From RHLJ01 sp965242845 (lineage in GTDB: Bacteria; Bacteroidota; Rhodothermia; Balneolales; Balneolaceae), in NCBI GenBank assembly GCA_965242845.1, contig CBDETC010000001.1, forward strand, positions 186,001 to 250,000: DNA of 64,000 nucleotides, given 5' to 3'. Numbering within the stretch: position 1 is the first letter of the stretch; each line of letters begins with the position of its first letter. Both the position numbers and the translations under genes were made by a program. Below the pieces are notes generated by a model, which worked only from the letters and a program-made list of their open reading frames with translations, ran no database searches and was not told the origin of the DNA. Shown here in pieces: positions 9,841-18,053 of this stretch.

Positions 9841-10731
9841 ATGAGTGCAGAAATTATAGACGGGAAAAAAGTAGCAGAAATTCTTCGGCAGAGTGTCCGT
9901 GAAGATGTTGAGCAATGGGTAAATAAAGGTAACAGGAGACCTTTTCTTCAAGTGGTGTTGGTAGGAGACGATCCTGCATCTGTTGTATATACAGGTACAA
10001 AAACAAAAGCGTGTAAAGATGTTGGAATTGAAACCAGCACTCTTGAGTTGCAGGACACCATATCGGCCAAAGAGCTAAAAGAAGTTATCAATGATTTAAA
10101 TAATGATGATTCCGTAGATGGTATTCTTGTCCAAATGCCGTTGCCATCACATCTCTCACAATATGATGTGATTGAGAGTATTGACCATCGAAAAGATGTG
10201 GATGGATTCCACCCAATGAATGTAGGTCGTCTTTCTGTAGATCAGCCATGTTTTCGTAGTTGTACTCCCGCAGGTGTTATGGAGCTATTCAAATATTACA
10301 GCATACCCGTTAAATCAAAACATGCAGTGGTAGTTGGAGCGAGCAATATTGTAGGCTCGCCGATGGCTGTTATGCTGTCACGTGAGAATTCCAGTGGAAA
10401 GGCAACAACAACAATCTGTCATAAATACACTCGGGATCTTACCGCTCATACCATCAATGCGGATATACTAATCGTGGCGGCAGGTCAACCTCACCTCATC
10501 AAACCAGAAATGGTAAGAGAGGGGGTAGTGATAATTGATGTGGGTATTAATCGAATTGCCGATGAGACGTCTCCGAAAGGTTACAAGCTGGTTGGGGATG
10601 TCGATTATGAAGCGGTTAAAAAGAAGGCCAGTTGGATTACGCCTGTACCTGGAGGTGTGGGTCCAATGACGGTAGCGATGCTTATGAAGAATACTCTTCT
10701 TGCTGCCAAGAAGAGTATTTATCCGGATTAG
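9841..10731 (+). CDS. folD: Methylenetetrahydrofolate dehydrogenase / cyclohydrolase
   Basis: FolD oxidises 5,10-methylene-THF to 5,10-methenyl-THF and hydrolyses it to 10-formyl-THF. The 296-residue length is normal. The signature region YTGTKTKACKDVGI carries the catalytic lysine, VDGILVQMPLP is the second signature, and VVVGASNIVGSPMAVML is the NADP-binding Rossmann loop. The C-terminal PVPGGVGPMTVAMLM is also typical. It begins one base after the regulator gene. A perfect 12-bp stem lies in its final codons (see the terminator entry). Confidence 0.97.
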   Translation: MSAEIIDGKKVAEILRQSVREDVEQWVNKGNRRPFLQVVLVGDDPASVVYTGTKTKACKDVGIETSTLELQDTISAKELKEVINDLNNDDSVDGILVQMPLPSHLSQYDVIESIDHRKDVDGFHPMNVGRLSVDQPCFRSCTPAGVMELFKYYSIPVKSKHAVVVGASNIVGSPMAVMLSRENSSGKATTTICHKYTRDLTAHTINADILIVAAGQPHLIKPEMVREGVVIIDVGINRIADETSPKGYKLVGDVDYEAVKKKASWITPVPGGVGPMTVAMLMKNTLLAAKKSIYPD

Positions 10732-10739
10732 ATTTTTTC
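10690..10739 (+). terminator. Hairpin in the last folD codons, followed by a U-run
   Basis: The arms at 10690-10701 and 10708-10719 are perfect 12-bp inverted copies (AATACTCTTCTT and its complement) around a six-base loop, GCTGCC. A T-run (ATTTTTTC) starts about 12 bases further on, just past the TAG stop, which is farther than in a canonical intrinsic terminator. It may be a terminator or an mRNA 3'-end stabiliser overlapping coding sequence. Confidence 0.5.
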
Positions 10740-10748
10740 TTTATATAC

Positions 10749-10768
10749 GGTGACATAATGTTGTCACC
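10749..10768 (+). repeat. 7-bp inverted repeat between folD and the next gene
   Basis: GGTGACA at 10749-10755 and TGTCACC at 10762-10768 form a perfect dyad with a six-base centre. It lies 14 bases before the in-frame TTG at 10783 and 47 before the ATG at 10816. It could be an operator or a small RNA hairpin; nothing nearby identifies a binding protein. Confidence 0.4.
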
Positions 10769-10815
10769 CCTGGTGTTTAAGTTTGGGTAAATCAAAAAAA
10801 CAAAACCCAACAATC

Positions 10816-11163
10816 ATGACACCTGCAAATGCATTAACCAATTACGAAAGCACTTCAAAATCTCCGATCAAGCTTTTTGTTACTCCATTACTTCAACGCA
10901 TTAAGAAAGAAAGTGCTGAGGAGTACACTGAAATGCAGGAGGCTTTTTCTTTGCTAGGATGGGCTAAGCTTCCAGATGAGCTAAAAATTGAAATCTATGA
11001 GGACGTAAAATTTATGGTTCAGGAATTAAAAGGTATGTTCTGTACTAATGATCCTTATGTAGAGCAAAGAAGGAACAGTATTTACTTCTGGGTAAATAGT
11101 TTCCAAGATGAAGTATGTACTCTCAAGGCAGCGGTCAATGCGCTTAAAATTAAGCCTCTTTAG
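10816..11163 (+). CDS. Conserved-looking hypothetical protein
   Basis: I do not recognise this 115-residue cytoplasmic protein. I chose the ATG at 10816; an in-frame TTG at 10783 would add 11 basic residues. It is mostly helical with no signal peptide or membrane segment. The sequence is mixed polar and aromatic (PYVEQRRNSIYFWVNSFQDE near the C-terminus). Codon use looks like that of its neighbours, so it is probably real. Its 3' end overlaps the convergent gene at 11150 by 14 bases. Confidence 0.6.
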   Translation: MTPANALTNYESTSKSPIKLFVTPLLQRIKKESAEEYTEMQEAFSLLGWAKLPDELKIEIYEDVKFMVQELKGMFCTNDPYVEQRRNSIYFWVNSFQDEVCTLKAAVNALKIKPL

Positions 11164-11917
11164 TTGAAACGGAATTGGGTGTTGCTTCTTTAGACTGTTC
11201 AGAGTCATAGATATCCTGGTCCTCAATAACAATCCTGGAGCCAGATTGCTTCTTCAGTTCGGCTCTAATTCCGTTCATCACCCTATGCATGGTTGCCTTC
11301 TTTCTTTCAAAATATGATTTAAGAAAAAAGCGATTTAAGTATGATCCGATGCCTCCAACAGCAAAAGAAATAGGCAAGCTCAAAGCTTTAGGAAAGGTAG
11401 AGTTTTCGAAAGCTATTACAGCAATAGCAAAAGCAAACATAAAACTGAAGAATCCACTCATGAACTTTAATCCATTCCACTTGTAGACATACTGGATTTT
11501 AGTTTTTCCTTTTTCAGGAGTTAAAGAAATATGACGAAACCCTATCTCCTTGAAGCGCTGTACCCATTCAAATGAATCTCCTTGTTTACTCGATTCCCCG
11601 ACTCCACCAGTAGTTCGTCGAATCTCTCGTATAACCCGATCCCAATTCTCTTTGGAGACTTCCCCTTCCATTAACTGAATATCCTGAACAGCAGCTGTAC
11701 CTTTGAACCAGTTAAATTCATTTTTTGAGTTCGGGAGCTTTACATTTTCCAGAGCCTCAAGTAATGAATCTCTGTCAATACCAACTTCCGCTGCAAGTTC
11801 TACCAGCTCACTTTCTGTTAATCCATCCCGATCTCCATATAAATCCTTTCTCTGCTGGATTTCAGATGCCTTGGAAAGAATACTGCTAATTTCTTTTTTT
11901 GAATACAGTTCGCTCAA
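11150..11917 (-). CDS. Two-TM membrane protein with N-terminal helical domain
   Basis: The function of this 255-residue protein is unknown. Residues 1-60 form a helical module with a GLTESELVELAAEVGID motif, which resembles N-terminal domains on many small bacterial membrane proteins. Residues ~70-150 form a mixed soluble domain. Two membrane segments follow at about 155-175 and 181-200, and then a charged cytoplasmic tail. It stands alone on the minus strand, converging with the 115-residue gene and divergent from guaB. Confidence 0.6.
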   Translation of the reverse strand: MSELYSKKEISSILSKASEIQQRKDLYGDRDGLTESELVELAAEVGIDRDSLLEALENVKLPNSKNEFNWFKGTAAVQDIQLMEGEVSKENWDRVIREIRRTTGGVGESSKQGDSFEWVQRFKEIGFRHISLTPEKGKTKIQYVYKWNGLKFMSGFFSFMFAFAIAVIAFENSTFPKALSLPISFAVGGIGSYLNRFFLKSYFERKKATMHRVMNGIRAELKKQSGSRIVIEDQDIYDSEQSKEATPNSVSTKEA

Positions 11918-12005
11918 AATGCCACTTTCGAATTATTAATCGGTGCTCACTACGCTAGTACTAAAAAATAGTTTAATCGATAAAGCACTTCCATACAGAT
12001 ATCCT

Positions 12006-12013
12006 TATCTTTG
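12006..12013 (+). promoter_or_regulatory. Candidate Bacteroidota -7 promoter element for guaB
   Basis: TATCTTTG matches the TAnnTTTG -7 consensus of Bacteroidota sigma-A-like promoters and lies 30 bases before the first guaB ATG. I see no clear TTG at the -33 position, so the call rests on the -7 element alone. Confidence 0.45.
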
Positions 12014-12042
12014 AAAAACCGCAAGCAAAATCCTCCTTTTTC

Positions 12043-13530
12043 ATGTACAAAATGAATGACTCGTCTTCATTTGAGCGCATCACAAGGCAAGGCCTTACCT
12101 ACGACGATGTGCTTCTTGTCCCCGGCTATTCCCAAGTTTTACCACGAGAAGTTGATATAAGTGTAAAATTAACGTCCAGGCTAACGCTCAATGTCCCAAT
12201 TATGAGTGCAGCTATGGACACTGTTTCTGAATATCGCTTAGCAATAGCACTGGCCAGAGAGGGTGGTATTGCAATGCTTCACAAAAATATGACTATTGAA
12301 GAACAGGCAGAACACGTTCGATTGGTTAAGAGAAGTGAGAGTGGAATGATTGTAGATCCGGTTACTCTGGGAACAGATGCAACCGTGCAAGATGCCAGGA
12401 ACCTAATGCGGGTTCATAAAATTGGGGGGATTCCTATTGTCGATAAAAAAGGAATTTTGATTGGTATCGTAACAAACCGGGATTTAAGATTCGAGACAGA
12501 ACTTGGCAGGAAACTAGGCGATATCATGACCAAAGATAATTTGGTTACTGGTAAGCAAGGTACAAGCCTTCATGAAGCAGAAGAAATTCTACAGGATTAC
12601 AAAGTTGAAAAACTCCCGATAGTAGATGCGAACTATAAACTTGTAGGACTAATTACCTTCAAGGATATCGAAAAGAAAATGAACTTCCCGAACGCCTGTA
12701 AAGATGAAATGGGAAGACTGCGTGTTGGAGCTGCTGTTGGTGTAACTGCGGACACATTGGAGAGGGTGGAAGCACTTGTAAATGCAGGTGTTGATATAAT
12801 AACAGTTGATACTGCTCATGGGCATTCTCAAGGGGTGCTTAATACGGTTTCAGAGATTAAAAAGAAATTTTCTGATCTGGATGTAATTGGAGGAAATATC
12901 GCTACCAGAGATGCAGCCGAAGCATTGGCAGATGCAGGAGCTGATGTTGTAAAAGTAGGAGTAGGGCCTGGTTCAATTTGTACTACTCGAGTAGTAACAG
13001 GTATCGGGGTTCCTCAGCTTAGCGCTGTTATGGAAGTAGCAGAATTCTGTAAGAATAATGGAATTGGATTAATTGCAGATGGAGGTATCAAACAAACAGG
13101 AGATATTCCTAAAGCAATAGCAGGTGGTGCTGATGTTGTAATGATGGGTTCAATGTTTGCCGGAGTAGATGAAAGTCCAGGTGAAACCATCATTTACGAA
13201 TCAAGAAAGTATAAATCCTATAGGGGGATGGGAAGTATCGGAGCAATGAAAAAAGGCTCGAAGGACCGGTACTTCCAGGATGTAGAAGATGATATCAACA
13301 AACTGGTACCTGAAGGCATAGAAGGTCGTGTGCCTTATAAAGGGTATTTAGGTGAAGTTGTTCATCAAATGACTGGTGGTTTACGAGCGGCTATGGGGTA
13401 TTGCGGAACTTCATCCATTGATGAGTTAAAGACGAAATCTGAATTTGTTCAGATCTCTGCTGCATCCTATAAAGAAAGCCATCCACACTCTGTTCAGATC
13501 ACTAAAGAAGCACCTAATTACTCTGTGTAA
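12043..13530 (+). CDS. guaB: IMP dehydrogenase
   Basis: GuaB oxidises IMP to XMP, the committed step of GMP synthesis. The 495 residues include the N-terminal barrel signature LTYDDVLLVPGYSQVLP, two CBS domains at ~100-215 that usually bind adenine nucleotides, and the catalytic loop GPGSICTTR with C313. The flap RVPYKGYLGEV and the substrate site GGDGGIK-like segment LIADGGIKQTGDIPKAI are also present. The start may be the ATG at 12043 or the one at 12052. A perfect hairpin spans the stop codon, and a glycosyltransferase gene starts 11 bases later. Confidence 0.97.
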   Translation: MYKMNDSSSFERITRQGLTYDDVLLVPGYSQVLPREVDISVKLTSRLTLNVPIMSAAMDTVSEYRLAIALAREGGIAMLHKNMTIEEQAEHVRLVKRSESGMIVDPVTLGTDATVQDARNLMRVHKIGGIPIVDKKGILIGIVTNRDLRFETELGRKLGDIMTKDNLVTGKQGTSLHEAEEILQDYKVEKLPIVDANYKLVGLITFKDIEKKMNFPNACKDEMGRLRVGAAVGVTADTLERVEALVNAGVDIITVDTAHGHSQGVLNTVSEIKKKFSDLDVIGGNIATRDAAEALADAGADVVKVGVGPGSICTTRVVTGIGVPQLSAVMEVAEFCKNNGIGLIADGGIKQTGDIPKAIAGGADVVMMGSMFAGVDESPGETIIYESRKYKSYRGMGSIGAMKKGSKDRYFQDVEDDINKLVPEGIEGRVPYKGYLGEVVHQMTGGLRAAMGYCGTSSIDELKTKSEFVQISAASYKESHPHSVQITKEAPNYSV

Positions 13531-13535
13531 TTAGG
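13513..13535 (+). repeat. Hairpin across the guaB stop codon
   Basis: CCTAATTAC (13513-13521) and GTAATTAGG (13527-13535) are perfect 9-bp inverted arms with a five-base loop. The TAA stop at 13528-13530 is inside the right arm. No T-run follows and the next ATG is at 13542, so this looks like an intercistronic RNA structure rather than a terminator. Confidence 0.5.
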
Positions 13536-13541
13536 CTCGGA

Positions 13542-14798
13542 ATGAAAGACGTACTATTTATTCTCTACTATTTCCCTCCAATGGGAGGGAGTGGTGTACA
13601 ACGTCCTCTTAAGTTTATCAAGTACCTGAGAAAGTACGGATGGAATCCGATTGTTCTTTGTCCCGAACCGGGCGCTTACCATGTTTTTGATGAATCATTG
13701 AAAAAAGAATTAGATGATTTATCTATTGAAGTACATATAGTTAAAGGAAACACTTTACTACATAAGTCAGGGAATAGAAAGCTAAATTTACCATCGTGGT
13801 TAGAGAGGATTCTAAGGAGAATTTCACTCTTTTTCTGGTTGCCAGATAATAAAAAAGGATGGATTAAAGAGGGTTTCCAGAAAGCAAAAGAGATTATTGC
13901 CAATCAGGATATTGAGTTAGTATTCGCTTCTGCTCCTCCTTACTCAAATTTGATGTTGGCTGACGAGATTAAAAAAGCTTTTGATATCCCTGTAGTGATG
14001 GATTTTAGAGATGACTGGTTGGAAAGTCATTTTATCGAATATCCAACTCGTTTTCATCGCTCAAAAATGGAGAGAATAGAACGAAAAACACTGGGTAATG
14101 CTGATGGTCTTGTAACGATAAATAAGTATATAGCCAATTCTTTAGCATCAAGAACCTCTACCAGGGTAGATATTATACCTCAGGGATTTGATCCGGAAGA
14201 CTTTAAGGCGCATTCCGGAGATAGTAAAACAAATAAAAAAGTAACGTTTCTTTATAGCGGTACTTTTTATGAGCAAAGCGGCCCGGATATATTTCTTCAA
14301 GCGGTAGCGAGATTTTTGGAAAAAAGGCCAGAGTATAAAACCCGAATCGAATTGCAATTTCAAGGAAACATCAGTGATAGTAATCGCAAATTATTTGCTC
14401 AAAATGGTCTGGAAGATGTGGTGAGAGAGTTTGGTTATGTTAGTCATAAACGATCTGTACAAAACCTATTGAAAGCAGATATTCTCTGGATGAATAACTC
14501 ACATAAGAAAAGGCCTGAAGCAATTTCCTTTGGTAAAACTTATGAGTATATGGCTTCGAATAAACCAATTCTTGCATTGGTTCCTAATGGAGATGCAAAG
14601 GATATACTTCAAAACTATGGCGCTGCATATATTGAAGACCCCGAGGACGTTGAATCCATATCCCTGACTATGGAAAGAATAATTAAAGATATAGAAGAGA
14701 ATACATTGCCTGAGCCAAACAAAGAATTTATTTCTAAGTTCGATCGTGAAGAATTGACCGAACAGTTAGCTAAGTTATTTGATGAAATTTCCAGGTGA
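13542..14798 (+). CDS. GT4-type glycosyltransferase
   Basis: This 418-residue protein has the two-domain GT-B layout. The N-terminal domain starts with YYFPPMGGSGVQRPLKFIKY, the acceptor-side motif of GT4-like enzymes, and includes VVMDFRDDW around residue 150. The C-terminal domain has TFLYSGTFYE and the sugar-nucleotide-binding ISFGKTYEYMASNKPILAL near residue 340, with the Glu typical of the EX7E-like site. It probably transfers a sugar to a cell-surface polymer; donor and acceptor are unknown. It resembles the gene at 24936 in the N-terminal motif. It follows guaB by 11 bases. Confidence 0.82.
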   Translation: MKDVLFILYYFPPMGGSGVQRPLKFIKYLRKYGWNPIVLCPEPGAYHVFDESLKKELDDLSIEVHIVKGNTLLHKSGNRKLNLPSWLERILRRISLFFWLPDNKKGWIKEGFQKAKEIIANQDIELVFASAPPYSNLMLADEIKKAFDIPVVMDFRDDWLESHFIEYPTRFHRSKMERIERKTLGNADGLVTINKYIANSLASRTSTRVDIIPQGFDPEDFKAHSGDSKTNKKVTFLYSGTFYEQSGPDIFLQAVARFLEKRPEYKTRIELQFQGNISDSNRKLFAQNGLEDVVREFGYVSHKRSVQNLLKADILWMNNSHKKRPEAISFGKTYEYMASNKPILALVPNGDAKDILQNYGAAYIEDPEDVESISLTMERIIKDIEENTLPEPNKEFISKFDREELTEQLAKLFDEISR

Positions 14799-14828
14799 TT
14801 ATTAGATATTCTCTAGGAGATAAATACC

Positions 14829-15683
14829 ATGCTAGATCTTTTCAAACAATTATTCGAGCGACGCTTTAAAAGCATAACAATTATGCTGTTAGATGACAGT
14901 AAGCCTGGGGAAGATGAGTCATTTAAACTAATCCCTAACAAACTATTCATTTTTTTTGGCGTCATATGTGTAGCAATTTCGGTCTTGGTAGCTCTTTTAT
15001 TTATGTTCACTCCATTAGGATCTCTTTTATATAGTAATAAAGATGACGAGTTAAGGTCTCGTGTTGAAGGTGTTACGGAGCGAGTGTTAGCCTTACAGGA
15101 TTCATTAATTGTTCGCGATACACAGTTATCTGAGATGAAGCGGGTAATTCGCTTAAGTTTAGATACCACTCTTGTGCTCGACGACAGATTCTCTACATTA
15201 TTTGACCAGGAACAGAACCTGGAGGTTCCAATTGCTTCTTTATCTGATGAATTAGCTACTACTGAGTTGAATACCTCAGGAGTATTTTTTTCAAATGTTT
15301 TTGAACGCGCTCCTGATTTTCCCACTGATTATCCTGTTCAGGGAACATTGACGCGAGGCTTTGAGCCTGAAAAATCCCACTACGGAATTGATATTGCTAC
15401 AAGTAAAAATGCGCCTATTTCAGCATTAGCTGATGGCACCATAATTACTGCAAACTGGACAATTAATGATGGGTATGTAATAGCTGTTCAGCATTCCGGA
15501 GGATTGATGAGCATGTACAAGCATTGTTCGTCGATTACAAAGGTGGTAGGAGACGCAATACTTAAAGGAGATATTTTGGGAACAACAGGAGATGTGGGTG
15601 TTTCAAGTACGGGTCCCCATCTTCATTTAGAAATTTGGAAAAATGGATTTCCTCAAGACCCAACAATTTATTTAATTCAGTAG
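14829..15683 (+). CDS. Membrane-anchored M23 metallopeptidase
   Basis: This 284-residue protein has an N-terminal cytoplasmic stretch, one membrane segment (~38-62, rich in Leu, Val and Phe), a coiled stalk (~70-150) and a C-terminal LytM/M23 domain from ~165. The zinc and catalytic motifs are intact: HYGIDIAT (HxxxD) and GPHLHLEIW (HxH). It should cleave peptidoglycan cross-links in the periplasm. A good ribosome site (AGGAGA) lies before its ATG. The bactofilin gene begins 5 bases after its stop, an association known in several phyla for cell-shape modules. Confidence 0.9.
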   Translation: MLDLFKQLFERRFKSITIMLLDDSKPGEDESFKLIPNKLFIFFGVICVAISVLVALLFMFTPLGSLLYSNKDDELRSRVEGVTERVLALQDSLIVRDTQLSEMKRVIRLSLDTTLVLDDRFSTLFDQEQNLEVPIASLSDELATTELNTSGVFFSNVFERAPDFPTDYPVQGTLTRGFEPEKSHYGIDIATSKNAPISALADGTIITANWTINDGYVIAVQHSGGLMSMYKHCSSITKVVGDAILKGDILGTTGDVGVSSTGPHLHLEIWKNGFPQDPTIYLIQ

Positions 15684-15688
15684 TTAAC

Positions 15689-16132
15689 ATGTTAAACGGA
15701 AAAAAAAACTCTACCAAAGTGAATAACCAGCAAAACACATCGCCCTCTGTCAACATAATAAGTGAAGGAACTAAGCTAAAAGGTAATCTTCATGCACACT
15801 CAGATATTCGAATCGGAGGAATTGTTGAAGGAGAGGCAATTTCAAAAGGTAAGTTGATCATAACCGGAAAAGGGAAAGTTGTTGGAAATGTTACTTCTTC
15901 TGATGCAGATATAGCCGGTAGAGTAGAAGGTGAGGTGAGGGTTTCGAACCGCCTGATTCTAAGAAAAGATGCTGTGGTAGACGGCAATATATATACCAAA
16001 ACATTGGTTGTGGAAGAGGGAGCTCAGGTTAATGGTGCATGCAGAATGGGGGATAACACGAAAGTTCTTTCTCAATCAAGTGACGCTGATTACGAAAAAG
16101 GCACTCAACTCAAAGCTAAAGCAACAGGTTGA
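15689..16132 (+). CDS. Bactofilin
   Basis: This 147-residue protein matches the bactofilin (polymer-forming cytoskeletal) family. It has a short polar N-terminal tail, then a central right-handed beta-helix with regular short repeats of hydrophobic and glycine residues (GTKLKGNLHAHSDIRIGG, GEAISKGKLIITGKG, GRVEGEVRVSNRLILR). I chose the ATG at 15689 because a longer reading would start inside the M23 gene. Bactofilins form membrane-associated filaments that position wall enzymes. The paired M23 peptidase is its likely client. Its TGA overlaps the next TTG start by 4 bases. Confidence 0.92.
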   Translation: MLNGKKNSTKVNNQQNTSPSVNIISEGTKLKGNLHAHSDIRIGGIVEGEAISKGKLIITGKGKVVGNVTSSDADIAGRVEGEVRVSNRLILRKDAVVDGNIYTKTLVVEEGAQVNGACRMGDNTKVLSQSSDADYEKGTQLKAKATG

Positions 16133-16344
16133 GCGAAAACTACTTCCCAAAAAAATATCGAGAATATATTGGATTAGGCGCAGAAATAGCTGCTACTCTT
16201 GCAATACCTCTTTTTACTGGCTACTTAATCGATCTTTATTTTGAAACAAGTCCATGGTTTATCCTTTCAGGTGCATTTATAGGTATTTTACTCTTCTTTA
16301 ATAGTATTTTTCGCATTGCCAGAAAGCTAAACTCTAAAGACTAA
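16129..16344 (+). CDS. AtpZ/AtpI-like small membrane protein
   Basis: This 71-residue protein has two membrane helices (YIGLGAEIAATLAIPLFTGY and IGILLFFNSIFRIA). The pattern, including Gly and Pro within the helices, fits the AtpZ/AtpI family found ahead of atpB. These proteins help c-ring assembly or carry Mg2+ and Ca2+ in other bacteria. The start is TTG at 16129, overlapping the bactofilin stop as TTGA, so it is probably translated by coupling. It is the first gene of the atp run. Confidence 0.82.
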   Translation: MSENYFPKKYREYIGLGAEIAATLAIPLFTGYLIDLYFETSPWFILSGAFIGILLFFNSIFRIARKLNSKD

Positions 16345-16349
16345 TAGTT

Positions 16350-16721
16350 ATGCTTTTCAAACTCCTGAAAGCAAGTCTATTCTTACTTCCTTTAATACTC
16401 TTATCCTTTTTGATTTTAGAACTTGATCAATCAATAGGAATACTGTCAGGCGTAGCACTTTCATTGGGCTCTATTCTTGTAAGTGCTTGGGTAATAGACT
16501 CTTTTTTTGAACGTGAGTGGAGTGCATTTAGCAAAGCTTTTTTTCTGTCCATAATTGGCCGCTTCATTTTCGTACTAATTATCTTCGCAATTCTGCTTGG
16601 AGCAACAAAAATTGATGAAATCTACTTTACAGTTAGTTTCATAATTTCCTATCTTTGTTATTCTATGACGGAAATGATTTTCTTCAATAAAATATTAGTA
16701 GAAAAAAGCAGCAAAAAGTAA
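16350..16721 (+). CDS. AtpI-like four-TM protein
   Basis: This 123-residue protein is almost entirely membrane, with about four helices and charged residues near position 50-60 (DSFFEREWS). Size, topology and position between the AtpZ-like gene and atpB resemble ATP synthase protein I, though the sequence is weakly conserved and I cannot prove the family. It overlaps the start of atpB by one base (TAATG). Confidence 0.65.
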   Translation: MLFKLLKASLFLLPLILLSFLILELDQSIGILSGVALSLGSILVSAWVIDSFFEREWSAFSKAFFLSIIGRFIFVLIIFAILLGATKIDEIYFTVSFIISYLCYSMTEMIFFNKILVEKSSKK

Positions 16722-17776
16722 TGAGCAAGACCCTGCGTCGCGTATTTCTTACCCTTCTTTTCTTAGCAATAAATCACGTAAACATTCTAGCAGCAGACGC
16801 AGCAAGCGGTGACGATGAACCTGTACTTGATGTAATTGGAACTGTTTCTGATCACGATTATTTGAAAGTACCCTGGGGTAAAGTGTATCTCCCTCGATTA
16901 GTTGTGTGGGAAGATGCTGAAGGGGCTACTCATTTTGATGCAGCAATGACCACAAAATCGCTTATCAAAAAAGGAAATTTTGTTGATGCTGAGGGGATAG
17001 CCGTACCTGCAAATGGTGGAAGTATTGTTATCGACTTTTCTATTACTTCACATTTAATATACTTCTGGTTGGGAATGATCCTCGCTGTTTGGCTCACAAT
17101 GTCTATGGCCAGCAGGTACAAAAAAGGAGTAGGGCGAGAGGTTGAACCAAAAGGAGCTCTCCAAAATATTTTTGAAGTGTTATTTGTATTTATACGTGAT
17201 GATGTAGCCAGGTCGAATATTGACCCGAGTAAAGCTGATAGGTATGTACCTTACTTTTTCACAATGTTCATGGGTATTGCTTTCATGAATTTGTTTGGCC
17301 TTTTCCCATGGGCTGCTACCGCTACTGCTGATCTTACCGTTACTGCTACATTAGCCGTTATAACATTTTTTATTACTCAGTTCAGCGGAACTAAAGATTA
17401 TTGGGGGCACATTTTTTGGTTTCCGGGTGTGCCTACGTGGGTGAGGGCAATCCTAACCCCAGTTGAGATTTTAGGGATTTTCACAAAGCCTTTTGCATTG
17501 GCAATCAGGTTGTTTGCAAACATGTTATCAGGAAAAATCATGATTATATCCATTCTGGGATTAATCTTCATTTTTGCTGATTTCTTTGGTCCTGTGGCGG
17601 GATATGGTGTAAGTGTGATTTCTGTTGCTTTAACAGTAGTGCTATATGCATTGAAAGTATTTGTAGCATTATTACAAGCATACATTTTCACTTTACTATC
17701 AGCTGTATTTATTGGAATGGCAGCTGAGGACCATGACCATGGAGAAGAGCATTATAATGCGGAACATGTCGCATAA
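16721..17776 (+). CDS. atpB: ATP synthase subunit a
   Basis: Subunit a forms the two half-channels for ion flow next to the c-ring. At 351 residues it is longer than the E. coli protein (271). The extra N-terminus begins with a signal-like hydrophobic stretch (LTLLFLAINHVNILAADA) followed by ~90 periplasmic residues, a feature seen in Bacteroidota. The essential arginine is R263 in ALAIRLFANMLSGK. It has about six membrane helices and a His-rich C-terminal tail (DHDHGEEH). It is followed by atpE after 45 bases. Confidence 0.95.
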   Translation: MSKTLRRVFLTLLFLAINHVNILAADAASGDDEPVLDVIGTVSDHDYLKVPWGKVYLPRLVVWEDAEGATHFDAAMTTKSLIKKGNFVDAEGIAVPANGGSIVIDFSITSHLIYFWLGMILAVWLTMSMASRYKKGVGREVEPKGALQNIFEVLFVFIRDDVARSNIDPSKADRYVPYFFTMFMGIAFMNLFGLFPWAATATADLTVTATLAVITFFITQFSGTKDYWGHIFWFPGVPTWVRAILTPVEILGIFTKPFALAIRLFANMLSGKIMIISILGLIFIFADFFGPVAGYGVSVISVALTVVLYALKVFVALLQAYIFTLLSAVFIGMAAEDHDHGEEHYNAEHVA

Positions 17777-17821
17777 AAATTTTCATTCATAAATAACCAT
17801 AACAAAATAAAATAGAACACT

Positions 17822-18040
17822 ATGGGACTTTTAGCAGCTGGTATTGGAGCTGGAATCGTAGCTTTAGGAGCTGGAATTGGAATCGGAATGATTGGTAAAG
17901 GTGCTACTGAAAGTATTGCACGTCAACCAGAAGCTTCTGGAGATATCCGTGGAGCAATGATTCTTACTGCCGCTTTCATCGAGGGTGTAGCCCTTCTTGG
18001 TTGTGTAATCTGTATTCTGCTTGTATTCTTCGGCGGATAA
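17822..18040 (+). CDS. atpE: ATP synthase subunit c
   Basis: This 72-residue two-helix hairpin has the ion-binding carboxylate E54 in AAFIEGVALLG. The loop ARQPEASGD is typical. The residue after the glutamate is Gly, not Ser, and the N-terminal helix has Ile-Gly instead of the Gln seen in sodium-binding rings, so a proton-coupled ring is more likely. Length and Gly-rich first helix are normal. Confidence 0.97.
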   Translation: MGLLAAGIGAGIVALGAGIGIGMIGKGATESIARQPEASGDIRGAMILTAAFIEGVALLGCVICILLVFFGG

Positions 18041-18053
18041 TTAAGGGTTTCTC

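Noticed and set aside
14813..15325. Minus-strand 170-codon open frame
   Set aside because: It is the antisense shadow of the M23 peptidase and Ser/Asn-rich in the way typical of shadows.
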